The notes beneath the pieces were generated by a model. That model ran no database searches. It had not been told where the DNA came from and worked only from the letters and a program-made list of their open reading frames with translations. Positions 1-9,000 of a stretch of DNA of 64,000 nucleotides are shown one piece after another. A program made the position numbers and the translations under genes. The first letter of the stretch is position 1. Every line of letters begins with the position of its first letter. Where the stretch lies: the NCBI RefSeq assembly GCF_012849375.1, contig NZ_CP051684.1, forward strand, positions 496,001-560,000, in the 5' to 3' direction. Origin of the DNA: Duganella dendranthematis (GTDB taxonomy: Bacteria > Pseudomonadota > Gammaproteobacteria > Burkholderiales > Burkholderiaceae_D).

Positions 1-607
1 TTTCAAAATATACCCGCGCCAGATTGGCGTTGGTGGCCGGCAGGTCAGGCGTCAACTGCAAGGCTTGCAGCAGATAACGCTCCGCGCTGGCGTAATCCTT
101 GATCTTCAATGCGCACGAACCGGCGTTGTTCGCGGCACTGGCCGGCGAACGGTACGAGCGGTTGGCCAGGGCCGCATCAAACAGCGGCAACGCTTCCTTT
201 ACGCGGCCTTCCTGGCACAGGAAAGAACCGTAGTTGTTGGCCAGATCCGGGCTGGCCGGCGCCAGTTTGCGGGCGCGCACGAAGTTGTCTTCGGCCAGCG
301 CGCGTTCGCCCATCTGCTGGTAAATCAGGCCGCGCATACCGTAACCGTCGGCGTAGGCCGGATCGGCCGCCAGCGCCAGCTTGACTTCATCCAGCGCCAC
401 CGGATACTGGCCCTGCTCGAAGTAGCCGATCGCCAGCTGCATGCGGATGTCCACCTTGCGCTGCAATGCCGTCTGGTCCGACGCGGTGGTCAGCTCGGCC
501 TTGCCGCTATTGCCGTTCTGCGTGCCTGGCGAGGCGCAACCGGCCAGCGTCCCTGCCGCGCACAGGGCGACGAGACTGAGCCGGCTCCGCTGCGCCAGGA
601 AGGTCAT
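1..607 (-). CDS. pilW: Type IV pilus biogenesis/stability lipoprotein PilW (partial)
   Basis: The first 202 codons read on the minus strand from an ATG at 607; the 3' end lies outside the window. The N-terminus is a lipoprotein signal with lipobox LAGC (Cys24). After it come tetratricopeptide-type helices, for example around AIGYFEQGQYPVALDE and ANNYGSFLCQEGRVKEALP. In the PilW/PilF family the protein is an outer-membrane lipoprotein that helps the PilQ secretin assemble for type IV pili. The ATG overlaps the rlmN stop by one base (TGATG), so the two genes are translationally coupled. The order ndk-rlmN-pilW is the usual one in Betaproteobacteria and supports the name. Confidence 0.88.
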   Translation of the reverse strand, partial: MTFLAQRSRLSLVALCAAGTLAGCASPGTQNGNSGKAELTTASDQTALQRKVDIRMQLAIGYFEQGQYPVALDEVKLALAADPAYADGYGMRGLIYQQMGERALAEDNFVRARKLAPASPDLANNYGSFLCQEGRVKEALPLFDAALANRSYRSPASAANNAGSCALKIKDYASAERYLLQALQLTPDLPATNANLARVYFE

Positions 608-1779
608 CAGGAATGGATCTCCACGATCTTGCCGAAGTTGGCGCCGAATTTTTGCTGGTACTCGGCCATTTTTTCCATCCGTTGCTGGACCTTGGTGCGG
701 TCCTGCACTTCGCCGGCCAACTGGCCGCAGGCGGCGTCGATATCGTCGCCGCGCGTTTTGCGGATGGTGGTGACGATGCCGGCGTCCAGCAGCACCTGGG
801 CGAAGGCGCTGATGCGCGGGTTCTTCGAGCGCAGCAGACCCGATTCCGGGAAGGGATTAAATGGAATCAGGTTGAATTTGCAGTTGACGCCGAACTCGGG
901 ATGCTGCACCAGCGCCACCAGTTCGCGCGCATGCTCGTCGCTGTCGTTGACGCCGTCGAGCATGCAGTACTCGAAAGTGATGAAGTCGCGCGGCGCAAAC
1001 TCGATGTAGCGTTTGCAGGCCGCCATCAGCTCCTTCAGCGGGTACTTCTTGTTCAGCGGGATCAGGCCGTTGCGCAGCTCGTCGTTGGAGGCGTGCAGCG
1101 AGACGGCCAGGGCCACCGGCACTTCCTGCGACAGCTTGTCGATCATCGGCACCACGCCCGAAGTGGACAGGGTTACGCGGCGGCGCGACAGGCCGTAGGC
1201 GTTATCGTCCAGCATCAGCTTGAGCGCGGTGGCGGTCGGATCGAAATTCAGCAGCGGCTCGCCCATGCCCATCATGACCACATTGGTGATCTGGCGTTCG
1301 CCTTTCGGGCCGGGCTCGATGCCTTTGGTGCGGCGCAGTTCGAATTCCGCCATCCACAGCTGGCCGATGATCTCGCCCACGCTCAGGTTGCGGCTGAAGC
1401 CCTGCTTGCCGGTCGAGCAGAAACGGCAGTTGACGGCGCAACCGGCCTGGGTGGAGATGCACAGCGTGCCGCGGTTTTCTTCCGGGATGTACACGGTTTC
1501 GACCGCGTTGCCATTGCCGACATCGACCAGCCATTTGCGGGTGCCGTCGGTGGAGGTATGGTCGCTGATAATGGCCGGCGCCGCGATGTGGGCGCGGGTT
1601 TTCAGTTTATCGCGCAGCGACTTGGCCAGATCCGTCATGCTGTCGAAATCCGACGCGCCGAATTGATGGATCCAGCGCTGCAGTTGCTTGGCGCGGAACG
1701 GCTTCTCCCCCAACTCGGCGCAATAAGCGATAAGCTGCGCGGGATCGAAGTCCAGCAAGTTGGTCAGAGGTGCGTTCAT
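607..1779 (-). CDS. rlmN: 23S rRNA (adenine2503-C2)/tRNA methyltransferase RlmN
   Basis: A 390-residue radical-SAM methyltransferase that adds the C2 methyl group to A2503 of 23S rRNA and A37 of some tRNAs. The [4Fe-4S] motif CAVNCRFC is at Cys114, Cys118 and Cys121, inside the family signature [15 protein letters not shown]. The GMGEP motif lies downstream and SLHASND follows. The C-terminal [14 protein letters not shown] holds the second conserved Cys of the mechanism. The frame is open to a TTG at 1791, but the ATG at 1779 ([13 protein letters not shown]) fits the family N-terminus better. It lies between ndk and pilW, and its stop overlaps the pilW start. Confidence 0.95.
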   Translation of the reverse strand: MNAPLTNLLDFDPAQLIAYCAELGEKPFRAKQLQRWIHQFGASDFDSMTDLAKSLRDKLKTRAHIAAPAIISDHTSTDGTRKWLVDVGNGNAVETVYIPEENRGTLCISTQAGCAVNCRFCSTGKQGFSRNLSVGEIIGQLWMAEFELRRTKGIEPGPKGERQITNVVMMGMGEPLLNFDPTATALKLMLDDNAYGLSRRRVTLSTSGVVPMIDKLSQEVPVALAVSLHASNDELRNGLIPLNKKYPLKELMAACKRYIEFAPRDFITFEYCMLDGVNDSDEHARELVALVQHPEFGVNCKFNLIPFNPFPESGLLRSKNPRISAFAQVLLDAGIVTTIRKTRGDDIDAACGQLAGEVQDRTKVQQRMEKMAEYQQKFGANFGKIVEIHS

Positions 1780-1799
1780 ATTCAGGTTCAAAACAGTAC

Positions 1800-1835
1800 A
1801 AAAAAAGATACCGCTTCCGCGCGGGGCGCGGAAGC
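1800..1835 (-). terminator. Stem-loop with T tract after ndk
   Basis: A 9-bp perfect inverted repeat (GCTTCCGCG/CGCGGAAGC, 1813-1821 and 1827-1835) with a 5-nt loop. On the minus strand it is followed after 6 nt by seven T (1800-1806). The spacing to the T tract is longer than ideal, so it may terminate only part of ndk transcription and leave read-through into rlmN. Confidence 0.5.
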
Positions 1836-1849
1836 AGAATTACATCAAA

Positions 1850-2257
1850 TTACTTACCGAAGAAGTAAGCGATTTCAACTTGGGCAGCTTCAACAGCGTC
1901 CGAGCCGTGAACGGCGTTAGCGTCGATCGAGTCGGCGAAATCAGCACGGATGGTGCCTTTGTCAGCCTTCTTAGGATCGGTCGCGCCCATCAGTTCGCGG
2001 TTTTTCAGGACGGCGTTTTCGCCTTCCAGTGCCTGGATCATGACTGGACCCGAAACCATGAAGTCCACCAGATCTTTGAAGAAGCCGCGCTCTTTGTGCG
2101 CGGCGTAGAAACCTTCAGCCTCTTCACGCGACAGCTGCTTCATTTGCGCAGCGACGATCTTCAGGCCAGCGTTCTCGAAGCGGCTGTAGATTTGGCCGAT
2201 CACGTTTTTTGCAACTGCGTCTGGTTTGATGATCGACAGGGTGCGTTCGATTGCCAT
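1850..2257 (-). CDS. ndk: Nucleoside diphosphate kinase
   Basis: A 135-residue Ndk, slightly shorter than the roughly 141-143 residues of most bacterial forms. It transfers the gamma phosphate between NTPs and NDPs through a phosphohistidine. The active-site signature NAVHGSDA is present with His117. The N-terminus [12 protein letters not shown] and the [11 protein letters not shown] nucleotide-binding segment are intact. A GGAG ribosome-binding site lies upstream of the ATG. It heads the ndk-rlmN-pilW run. The 273 bases up to the divergent BI-1 gene hold both promoters; I could not pick convincing boxes there. Confidence 0.97.
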   Translation of the reverse strand: MAIERTLSIIKPDAVAKNVIGQIYSRFENAGLKIVAAQMKQLSREEAEGFYAAHKERGFFKDLVDFMVSGPVMIQALEGENAVLKNRELMGATDPKKADKGTIRADFADSIDANAVHGSDAVEAAQVEIAYFFGK

Positions 2258-2530
2258 TTGAAAAACTCCAATAAAAAGAAAGGTTTAAAACGAAATTGAT
2301 AATCCAATCAACCTTTGATTTTACCATAGAACACCCCACATTCCGAAACAAGGGCATAGATAAGCTTGCAATACGGCTACTATTTGCCCGTTTTTGGTGC
2401 CGGGAAACGCCCATGAAGGCAGATTAAGCCCGATTTAAGTGCAATAAAAGCAGGTTTTAAGGATTTCCCGACCCCGGCGTGCTATGCTTTTATCAAAGCA
2501 GTAAACTTTCATCCTTTAATGGAGGGCACT

Positions 2531-3211
2531 ATGAACAACATGCAAAACACCTACGACCTGGCGGGAAGCCGTCGCCTGGTGCAGCACAACGTGCTGCGCA
2601 ATACCTACTGGCTGCTGGCCCTGTCGATGGTGCCAACCATCTTCGGCGCGGTCATTGGCGTATCGCTGCACCTGCCGCTGAGCGGCGGCCTGATGGCGCT
2701 GGCCTTCCTGGCAATTGCCTTCGGCTTCATCTGGGGGATTGAAAAGAACAAGGATTCCGGCGTCGGCGTCGCCCTGCTGCTGGGCTTCACCTTCTTCATG
2801 GGCCTGTGGCTGACCCCACTGCTGTCGCGCATCCTGGGCTATTCGAACGGCGGCTTCCTGATCGCCACCGCGTTTGGCGGTACGGCGGCGGTGTTTGCGA
2901 CGCTGGCGTCGATCGCCACCGTCTCCAAGCGTGATTTCTCGGGCATGGGCACGTGGCTGTTCGCCGGTGTGGTGATCCTGATCCTGGCGTCGCTGGCCAA
3001 CATCTTCCTGCATATCCCGGCGCTGGCAATCGTGATCTCGGTGGTGGCGATTGGTATCTTCTCGGCCTATATCCTGTATGACGTGCAGCAGATCGTCAAC
3101 GGCGGCGAGACCAACTACATCCGCGCCACGCTGAGCATCTACCTGGACGTGTACAACATCTTCACCAACCTGCTGTCGCTGCTGGGCATCTTTGGCGGCA
3201 ACCGCAACTAA
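2531..3211 (+). CDS. Bax inhibitor-1/YccA family inner-membrane protein
   Basis: A 226-residue polytopic membrane protein with about seven hydrophobic segments, of the Bax-inhibitor-1/YbhL/YccA family. Bacterial members have been described as pH-gated calcium leak channels or as modulators of FtsH proteolysis; which applies here cannot be read from sequence. The C-terminal YILYDVQQIVNGG carries the conserved Asp pair region of the family. An ATG exists 12 bases upstream (2519), but GGAGG at 2521-2525 is an ideal ribosome-binding site for the ATG at 2531, so I use that start. A strong terminator follows directly. Confidence 0.9.
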   Translation: MNNMQNTYDLAGSRRLVQHNVLRNTYWLLALSMVPTIFGAVIGVSLHLPLSGGLMALAFLAIAFGFIWGIEKNKDSGVGVALLLGFTFFMGLWLTPLLSRILGYSNGGFLIATAFGGTAAVFATLASIATVSKRDFSGMGTWLFAGVVILILASLANIFLHIPALAIVISVVAIGIFSAYILYDVQQIVNGGETNYIRATLSIYLDVYNIFTNLLSLLGIFGGNRN

Positions 3212-3229
3212 GCGTTAAGCATTCCCAGA

Positions 3230-3255
3230 AAGCCGGCCTCGCGCCGGCTTTTTTT
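3230..3255 (+). terminator. Rho-independent terminator after the BI-1 gene
   Basis: AAGCCGGC (3230-3237), a 5-nt loop, then GCCGGCTT (3243-3250) running into a T tract to 3255. It sits 18 bases after the BI-1 stop and immediately before the truncated EEP frame. Confidence 0.9.
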
Positions 3256-3274
3256 ATCGGCGCGCCGCGACGCC

Positions 3275-3970
3275 ATGCGGGCGCTGGTGCGCTACCACGG
3301 CTTCGACCTGTGGGGCACGCAGGAAGGACCGGAAAACCAGTTGGCCGACCTGGATACACTGAATGAATATGCGCGCGTCGGTGTCGGCCGCGACGACGGC
3401 AAGCAGGCCGGCGAGCACTCGGCCATTTTTTATCGGCGTGAGCGTTTTGCACTGGAAGACCATGGCGATTTCTGGCTCAGCACCACGCCCGACAAACCCT
3501 CCATGGGCTGGGACGCGCGCTGCTGCAAACGCCTCGTGACCTGGGCAAAGTTGCGCGACAAGCCGAGTGGCCAGACGTTTGTAGTGCTGAATGCGCACTT
3601 CGACCACGAAGGCGTGATGGCGCGGCGCGAATCGGCGCGCCTGTTGGTGGAGCGCAGTCGCGCACTGGCCGGCAAGCTGCCGCTGATTGTGCTGGGCGAT
3701 TTCAATAGCACGCCGGACAGCGAGGTGGTCGCCACCATCAGCGCCACCCTGCGCGACGCCAGGGCCATCAGCCAGATGCCCGCCTATGGGCCTTTAGAGA
3801 CCTTCAACGACTTCGATATCAGCAAGCCGGCGCAGGAGCGTATCGACTACATCTTTCTCAGCCCGAAGTGGCAAGTGCTGCGCTACGCAGTGCTGACCGA
3901 TTCGATGGAAGCGCGCTATCCGTCCGACCACTTCCCTGTCGCCGCGCGCCTGCGCTTGCCGGCGGATTGA
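3275..3970 (+). CDS. Endonuclease/exonuclease/phosphatase family protein, N-terminally truncated (probable remnant)
   Basis: The 231 residues match the EEP (DNase I/APE1-like) fold from its second motif onward: GTQEG with Glu17, LNAHFD (His108, Asp110), LGDFN (Asp142, Asn144), RIDYIF (Asp191) and SDHFPV (Asp218, His219). The family normally begins 25-40 residues earlier with a strand carrying a metal-binding Asn (YNIR-like); that strand is missing. Reading upstream in the same frame gives RRDA, which still looks like family sequence. It then runs through the BI-1 terminator to the BI-1 stop codon with no start codon. The gene therefore appears to have lost its 5' end and its own promoter. It converges on pbpC, one base from the pbpC stop. 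Activity is doubtful. Confidence 0.75.
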   Translation: MRALVRYHGFDLWGTQEGPENQLADLDTLNEYARVGVGRDDGKQAGEHSAIFYRRERFALEDHGDFWLSTTPDKPSMGWDARCCKRLVTWAKLRDKPSGQTFVVLNAHFDHEGVMARRESARLLVERSRALAGKLPLIVLGDFNSTPDSEVVATISATLRDARAISQMPAYGPLETFNDFDISKPAQERIDYIFLSPKWQVLRYAVLTDSMEARYPSDHFPVAARLRLPAD

Positions 3971-3971
3971 T

Positions 3972-6080
3972 TCACTCGGCAGACTTGTTGAGTCCCCGGA
4001 CCTGGAAATGGGCGGTCGCGATCGGTTTTGCGTTGGCGTCGACCAGCGCCAGCTGGTGCTGGCCGGGAGTGGGGCGCCAGCTGTAGCTGCTGGCGGCCTG
4101 GCCTAGCGGCTCGCCGTCCAGCTGCCAGCTCAGGTTCTGCCCGCCCTGCGCCTGGAAGAATACGCGCTGGATGGCGTCCGGGATATCAGGATCAAGCGCA
4201 ATGATGGCAGCTTCGCCTGGATACAAGATCTTCGGTGCGCGATGCAGGTCTTGCACCAGTGCGATCACCGGGCTTTCGGTGCCGGCGATGAACCATTCGT
4301 TGCGCGCCGCTTCCAGCGCCGGTTGATAGGCGACCTGCTGGCGCAACACGCCGGCCGGCGGCTTGGGTGCGCGGCTGGACTGGCCGCGATGCAGGTAGTC
4401 CATCACGTCGCGCCACACCGGCGCGGCGCCGCTGACGCCGGAAACGTCCCACATCGATTGGCCGTCAAAATTACCGACCCAGACCCCTACCGTGTATTTG
4501 TCGGTGTAGCCGACGCACCAGTTGTCGCGCATATCCTTGCTGGTGCCAGTCTTGACGGCGGCCCAGAAGGTGGTCGCCAGTTCGTTCTTCAGGCCGAAGG
4601 TGACGCTGCGCGCCGCGCGGTCGGCCAGGATGTCGCTGATGATGAAGCTGGCGCGCGCATCGAGTACGCGGCGTGGCGCGGCCGTGGCGGCAATCGCAGC
4701 TGCCTGCGGCGCCAGTGTCACCGCGCCATACATGCCGCCGTTGGCCAGCGTGCGATAGGCATTGCTCAGCTCCAGCAGCGACACCTCGGCCGATCCCAGC
4801 GCCAGCGAATAGCCATAGTATTCGGCCGGCCGCGTCAAACTGCTCAAGCCCACCTCGCGCAGGCGCTCGTGAAAACGCTCCATGCCCGTCATCACCAGCG
4901 TGCGCACGGCCGGTACGTTGAGTGAGCTGGCAAGGCTGGTGCGCACGCTGACGTAGCCTTTAAAATTCTTATCGTAGTTCTGCGGGATGTACATGCCGCC
5001 CGGCGTCGAGATATCGATCGCCGTATCGTCCATCAGCGACGCCGCCGTCAACTGCTTGCGCTCCAGCGCCAGCTCGTACAGAAACGGTTTGAGCGTCGAT
5101 CCGGCCTGGCGCAGCGCCGCCACGCCATCCACTTCGCCGCCACCGGCGTTGCCGACATAGGCCAGAATCTCGCCGCTGGCGTTATCCAGCACCACCACCG
5201 CGCCGTCGTTCACATTGCGGCCCTGGAGCGCGGCCAGCTGCTGGCGCAGCACATTCTGCGCGTAGCGCTGCAAGCCCGCATCCAGCGTGCTGCGCACCGC
5301 CTGCCCGCTGCGCGTCAGAAGCTGTTGCGCCACCTGCGGCGCCGGCGGCAGGTTAGCAGCCAACTGCGGACGGCTCATCGCCACCACAATCCGCAACTGG
5401 ATCTCGCTACAGGTCGACGGCAAACGCAACTCCAGCGCCAGCGCACAAGCCCGCTGCGACACCACCTTCTGCCCAGCCGCCGGTCCGCGCAGCAGACTGG
5501 CCAGAATCACCGCCTCGCTCAGATCCAGTCCGGAAGGCGCTTTGCCGAACATGCCGCGCGCCGCCGCGCCAACGCCTTGCAGCTCACCGCGATACGACAC
5601 CATATTCAGATACGCTTCCATGATCTGCTGCTTGGTCCACTGCGTATCCAGCTCGCGCGCTGCCTTCACCTGATCCCACTTCTGCCCCCAGCTACGACCC
5701 TTGGCGGCCGGCTGCAAGGCGGGGTCGAGCAAAGCCGCCAATTGCATGGTGATGGTTGAAGCGCCGCGCGGACGGGTGCGGAACAGATTATCCCACGCCG
5801 CCTTGGCCGCCGCATTCCAGTCCACACCATCGTGCTGGTAGAAACGCTGATCCTCAGCTTGCAGCACCGCCGCCGGCAGCGCCGGCGAGATATCGTTCAG
5901 CGCCACCCACGGCAAGCGCCGCACCGTCATGTCGATGCGCAGCGACTGAATCGCCTCGCCGTGCCGGTCCAGCAGCTCCGCGTCCGACGAGCGATACGCC
6001 TTCCGCACCTCATCAAATGTCGGCGCTGCGTGAACGGCGCCGGCCAGCGCCAGCGCAAGGGTACAAACGATCAGCTTCAT
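3972..6080 (-). CDS. pbpC: Penicillin-binding protein 1C (bifunctional glycosyltransferase/transpeptidase)
   Basis: A 702-residue class A PBP. An N-terminal signal/anchor (MKLIVCTLALALAGAVHA) is followed by a GT51 glycosyltransferase domain with the catalytic AEDQRFY (Glu76) and a second motif GASTITMQ. The transpeptidase domain has SxxK at Ser328 (GSTLKPF), SLN in ASSLNVP and KTGTS near residue 510. The last ~90 residues match the PBP1C C-terminal beta domain (BiPBP_C). It acts in the periplasm on peptidoglycan. Its ATG overlaps the stop of the upstream alpha-2-macroglobulin gene by 4 bases (ATGA). This pairing is the standard pbpC-yfhM arrangement. Confidence 0.95.
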   Translation of the reverse strand: MKLIVCTLALALAGAVHAAPTFDEVRKAYRSSDAELLDRHGEAIQSLRIDMTVRRLPWVALNDISPALPAAVLQAEDQRFYQHDGVDWNAAAKAAWDNLFRTRPRGASTITMQLAALLDPALQPAAKGRSWGQKWDQVKAARELDTQWTKQQIMEAYLNMVSYRGELQGVGAAARGMFGKAPSGLDLSEAVILASLLRGPAAGQKVVSQRACALALELRLPSTCSEIQLRIVVAMSRPQLAANLPPAPQVAQQLLTRSGQAVRSTLDAGLQRYAQNVLRQQLAALQGRNVNDGAVVVLDNASGEILAYVGNAGGGEVDGVAALRQAGSTLKPFLYELALERKQLTAASLMDDTAIDISTPGGMYIPQNYDKNFKGYVSVRTSLASSLNVPAVRTLVMTGMERFHERLREVGLSSLTRPAEYYGYSLALGSAEVSLLELSNAYRTLANGGMYGAVTLAPQAAAIAATAAPRRVLDARASFIISDILADRAARSVTFGLKNELATTFWAAVKTGTSKDMRDNWCVGYTDKYTVGVWVGNFDGQSMWDVSGVSGAAPVWRDVMDYLHRGQSSRAPKPPAGVLRQQVAYQPALEAARNEWFIAGTESPVIALVQDLHRAPKILYPGEAAIIALDPDIPDAIQRVFFQAQGGQNLSWQLDGEPLGQAASSYSWRPTPGQHQLALVDANAKPIATAHFQVRGLNKSAE

Positions 6081-9000
6081 TTCACGGTAATGGCAGCATT
6101 GGGCGAAGCGCCAAACATCTCGGGGCTGTACATCGCCTCGACACGGGTTGGCGGCAGGTTGAACTGGCCCGGATTATTCAGGCGCACAGTGTACTCCACG
6201 CTCCATTTGCCTTTCGGGACAAACTCGTAGAACGCGCGATAACCCTCAAACGTGCGCTCCTGGAAGGCCGGATATGCCCAACCGGTACTGGCTTCACCGC
6301 TGCGCATGATCTTGGAATCGCCGCCCAGGCCGGAGCCCAGCACCGTGGCGCTGGCCGGGATCGGATCATCCACCACCACCCAGGTCATATCCGACTGCGC
6401 TTCCAGATCCAGATGTACGCGATAGACATCGCCACGCGACCACACGCCTTTGACCTTCTGCTCCACCGGCGTAATGGTCTTGGCGATGCGATAGCCGCTG
6501 GACAGTGGCGCCTTGAGCGGCACTGCGGACAAGGTCTGCACCGTGGCCCATGGCTTGCCGGCGCCCGCGTGCTCCAGCGCCAGCTGGCCACTACCGCCGC
6601 GCGGCCAAGGCAGCATCACCGTGCCGCCAGCCGGCTCGCCACCAAAGGCAATGCTCTTGCTGGCGTTGGCCAGTGTAGCGCCGGCAGTGCCCGTCACCTT
6701 GTCCTTCTCGAACAGGCGCGAGAATTTGTCCACCGCCAGTACGCCCCAGGCATTTGCGACCGTCGTGCCCCAACGGCCCTTCTGCTGACGTCCCAGCGCG
6801 CCGCGCGCCAGCCGGCCGATATCATCCTTCCACGCCGGGTTGTCGGCCATAACCAGCAACAGCCGGTTGGCATTGCCGTCAGCGGAAGACATCAGCCACC
6901 ACCAGTCGTCGGTGCGCTCGGTGGAGAATGTCATCGTCGTGCCTTGCAGGTTCAGACGCGAGCGCAGGATCTGCTCCGCCTCCTTCAGGCGCTGCACGCG
7001 CTGCGGCAGCTCCTTCGAGCGTTGCAGGATCTGGTACCAGTCGAGGACTGCGGACGTCGGCCACAAATTCGGCTGCAGCGTGAACGACTCCAGATCAGCC
7101 GCCTGCGTCGGCCGCGAACGAGACAAGGCCTCTAGCGCGGCGATCTTACGTACCGCCAGATCGGCGGTCGGCAAGGCCGAGTAGCGCACCACTTTGCCCT
7201 GCACGAAGGCCAGCAGGCCCGACTCCATTTGTCCGCGCAGACCATCTGGAATCACATAGCCCGCTTCCGCCGCCGCCGACAGCACATACGCCGTCAGCGT
7301 ATCGCTACCCTGTTGCATCGTCGCGAAATACTTGACCAGGCCATCGCTGTCCAGATGCGCCGGCAGCGTATCGATCGCCGACTGCCACATCGACTTGTCA
7401 TGCAGCGCGATCGAACGCGAAGTGACCTGCTCGAAGCAGCGGTACGGGTACTTCTTCATGTACTCCTGAACGCCTGGCAGGTCGCCGCCCAGCGATGGGC
7501 TATACTGCACTTGCACGCCGCCGCGTCCCGGCACCGCGTCGTCCGGCAGCGCCACCTGCATCGACTGCTTGCGGTCCAGTTGCAGCAGGGTGGCCTGCAT
7601 TACCGTCACCGGCACGGCCAGTACCACCTTCTGCTTGATCTTGATGCGGTCCGTCGACCCCGCGCCGCCGCCCTCCACTGCCGCGCTGACATCCCAATCC
7701 AGCGTGCTGGCGCCGGCCGGCACCTGCACGTCCCAGCCGATCTCGCGCGCCTGCCCCGGCTCCAGCGACACCGATTGCGGCGACAACGCCTTGCCACCCG
7801 CGCTGGCGGTCAACGTGGCTTTCACCGCAGCGTCGGTGGTATTGCGCAGCGTGAAGCCGGCGCGCAAGCGGTCGCCTTCGCGCACCAGCGCCGGCAAGCC
7901 GGAAAGCAGAATCAGATCCTGCGAGCTGCGTACTTCCGTGCGGCCAGTGCCGAACAAATCCGCCTGTGCGCTGGCGACGGCCACGATGCGGAACGCCGTC
8001 AGCGAATCGTTGATCGGCACCTGCACCGTGGCTTCGCCGTTCGCATCCAGCGTCACGCGCGCTTTCCAGAACAGCAGTGTGTCGAACAGCTCACGTCCCG
8101 CGCCCTTGCCGCCGCCGCCGCCCGCCGGTACCGCCTTGCGGCCGAAGTGGCGCTTGCCGACCACCTGCATCTGCGCAGTAGCCGTGGTCACTTGCAGGCT
8201 GCGTTGGCCCATCATGGTTTCCAGCAGATCCCAGCTGGTGTTGGGCATCAGCTCCAGCAGGCCGACATCGACCGCCGCCAGCGCCACTTCCGCGCCGGCC
8301 GGCGGCGCCGAGCCATCCGGCAGCGTGACCTTGACCGCCACCGTGGCCTTGTCGCGCACCTTGTACACCGGCTTGTCCGCCGTGACCTGCACCTTCAATT
8401 CGTTGGCCGACCAGCCCACGCGCAGCGGCGCGATCCCCAGCTTGTAGGCCGGCTTGCCCAGATCGACCAGCGCGGTCGGCTGCACACTGTTCACGCGGCC
8501 GCGGACCACCAGCGCGGAGACGTAGACATTCGGCGCATACGACTTCTTGACCGGAATGGTGAACACCGGCTCACTGCCGCTCAGCGGACGGATATAGGTA
8601 TCGATCACGCCTTCGCGCTCCACCGTTACCAGCGCGGTCGCTTCGCGGAACGGCATGCGTACCTGGAAGCTGGCCGTCTCGCCGGGTTCGTAGCGTTTTT
8701 TCTCCGGCAGCAGGTCGATGCGATCGTTGTCGGTGGCGGCGAACCACCAGTCAGCGCCGTCGGCTACCCAGGTTTCGCGATGGGCGATGGCGGCGCGCTG
8801 CTGCCCATCCTGCGTCTTCGCGCGCAGGATCAGGTTACCCGACGCCGGCGCCTTGACCTTGCAGATCAACAGTCCCTTGTTGTCGGTTCTGCCTTCACAC
8901 GCGGCGCCCAGCGCCTTGATCTCGCTGCTATTCTCGTAGGCGTAGAAGCCGCCGATCAGGCGGCGACGGTGCGAGTACGACAGGCGCTGGAAGAAGTCCA

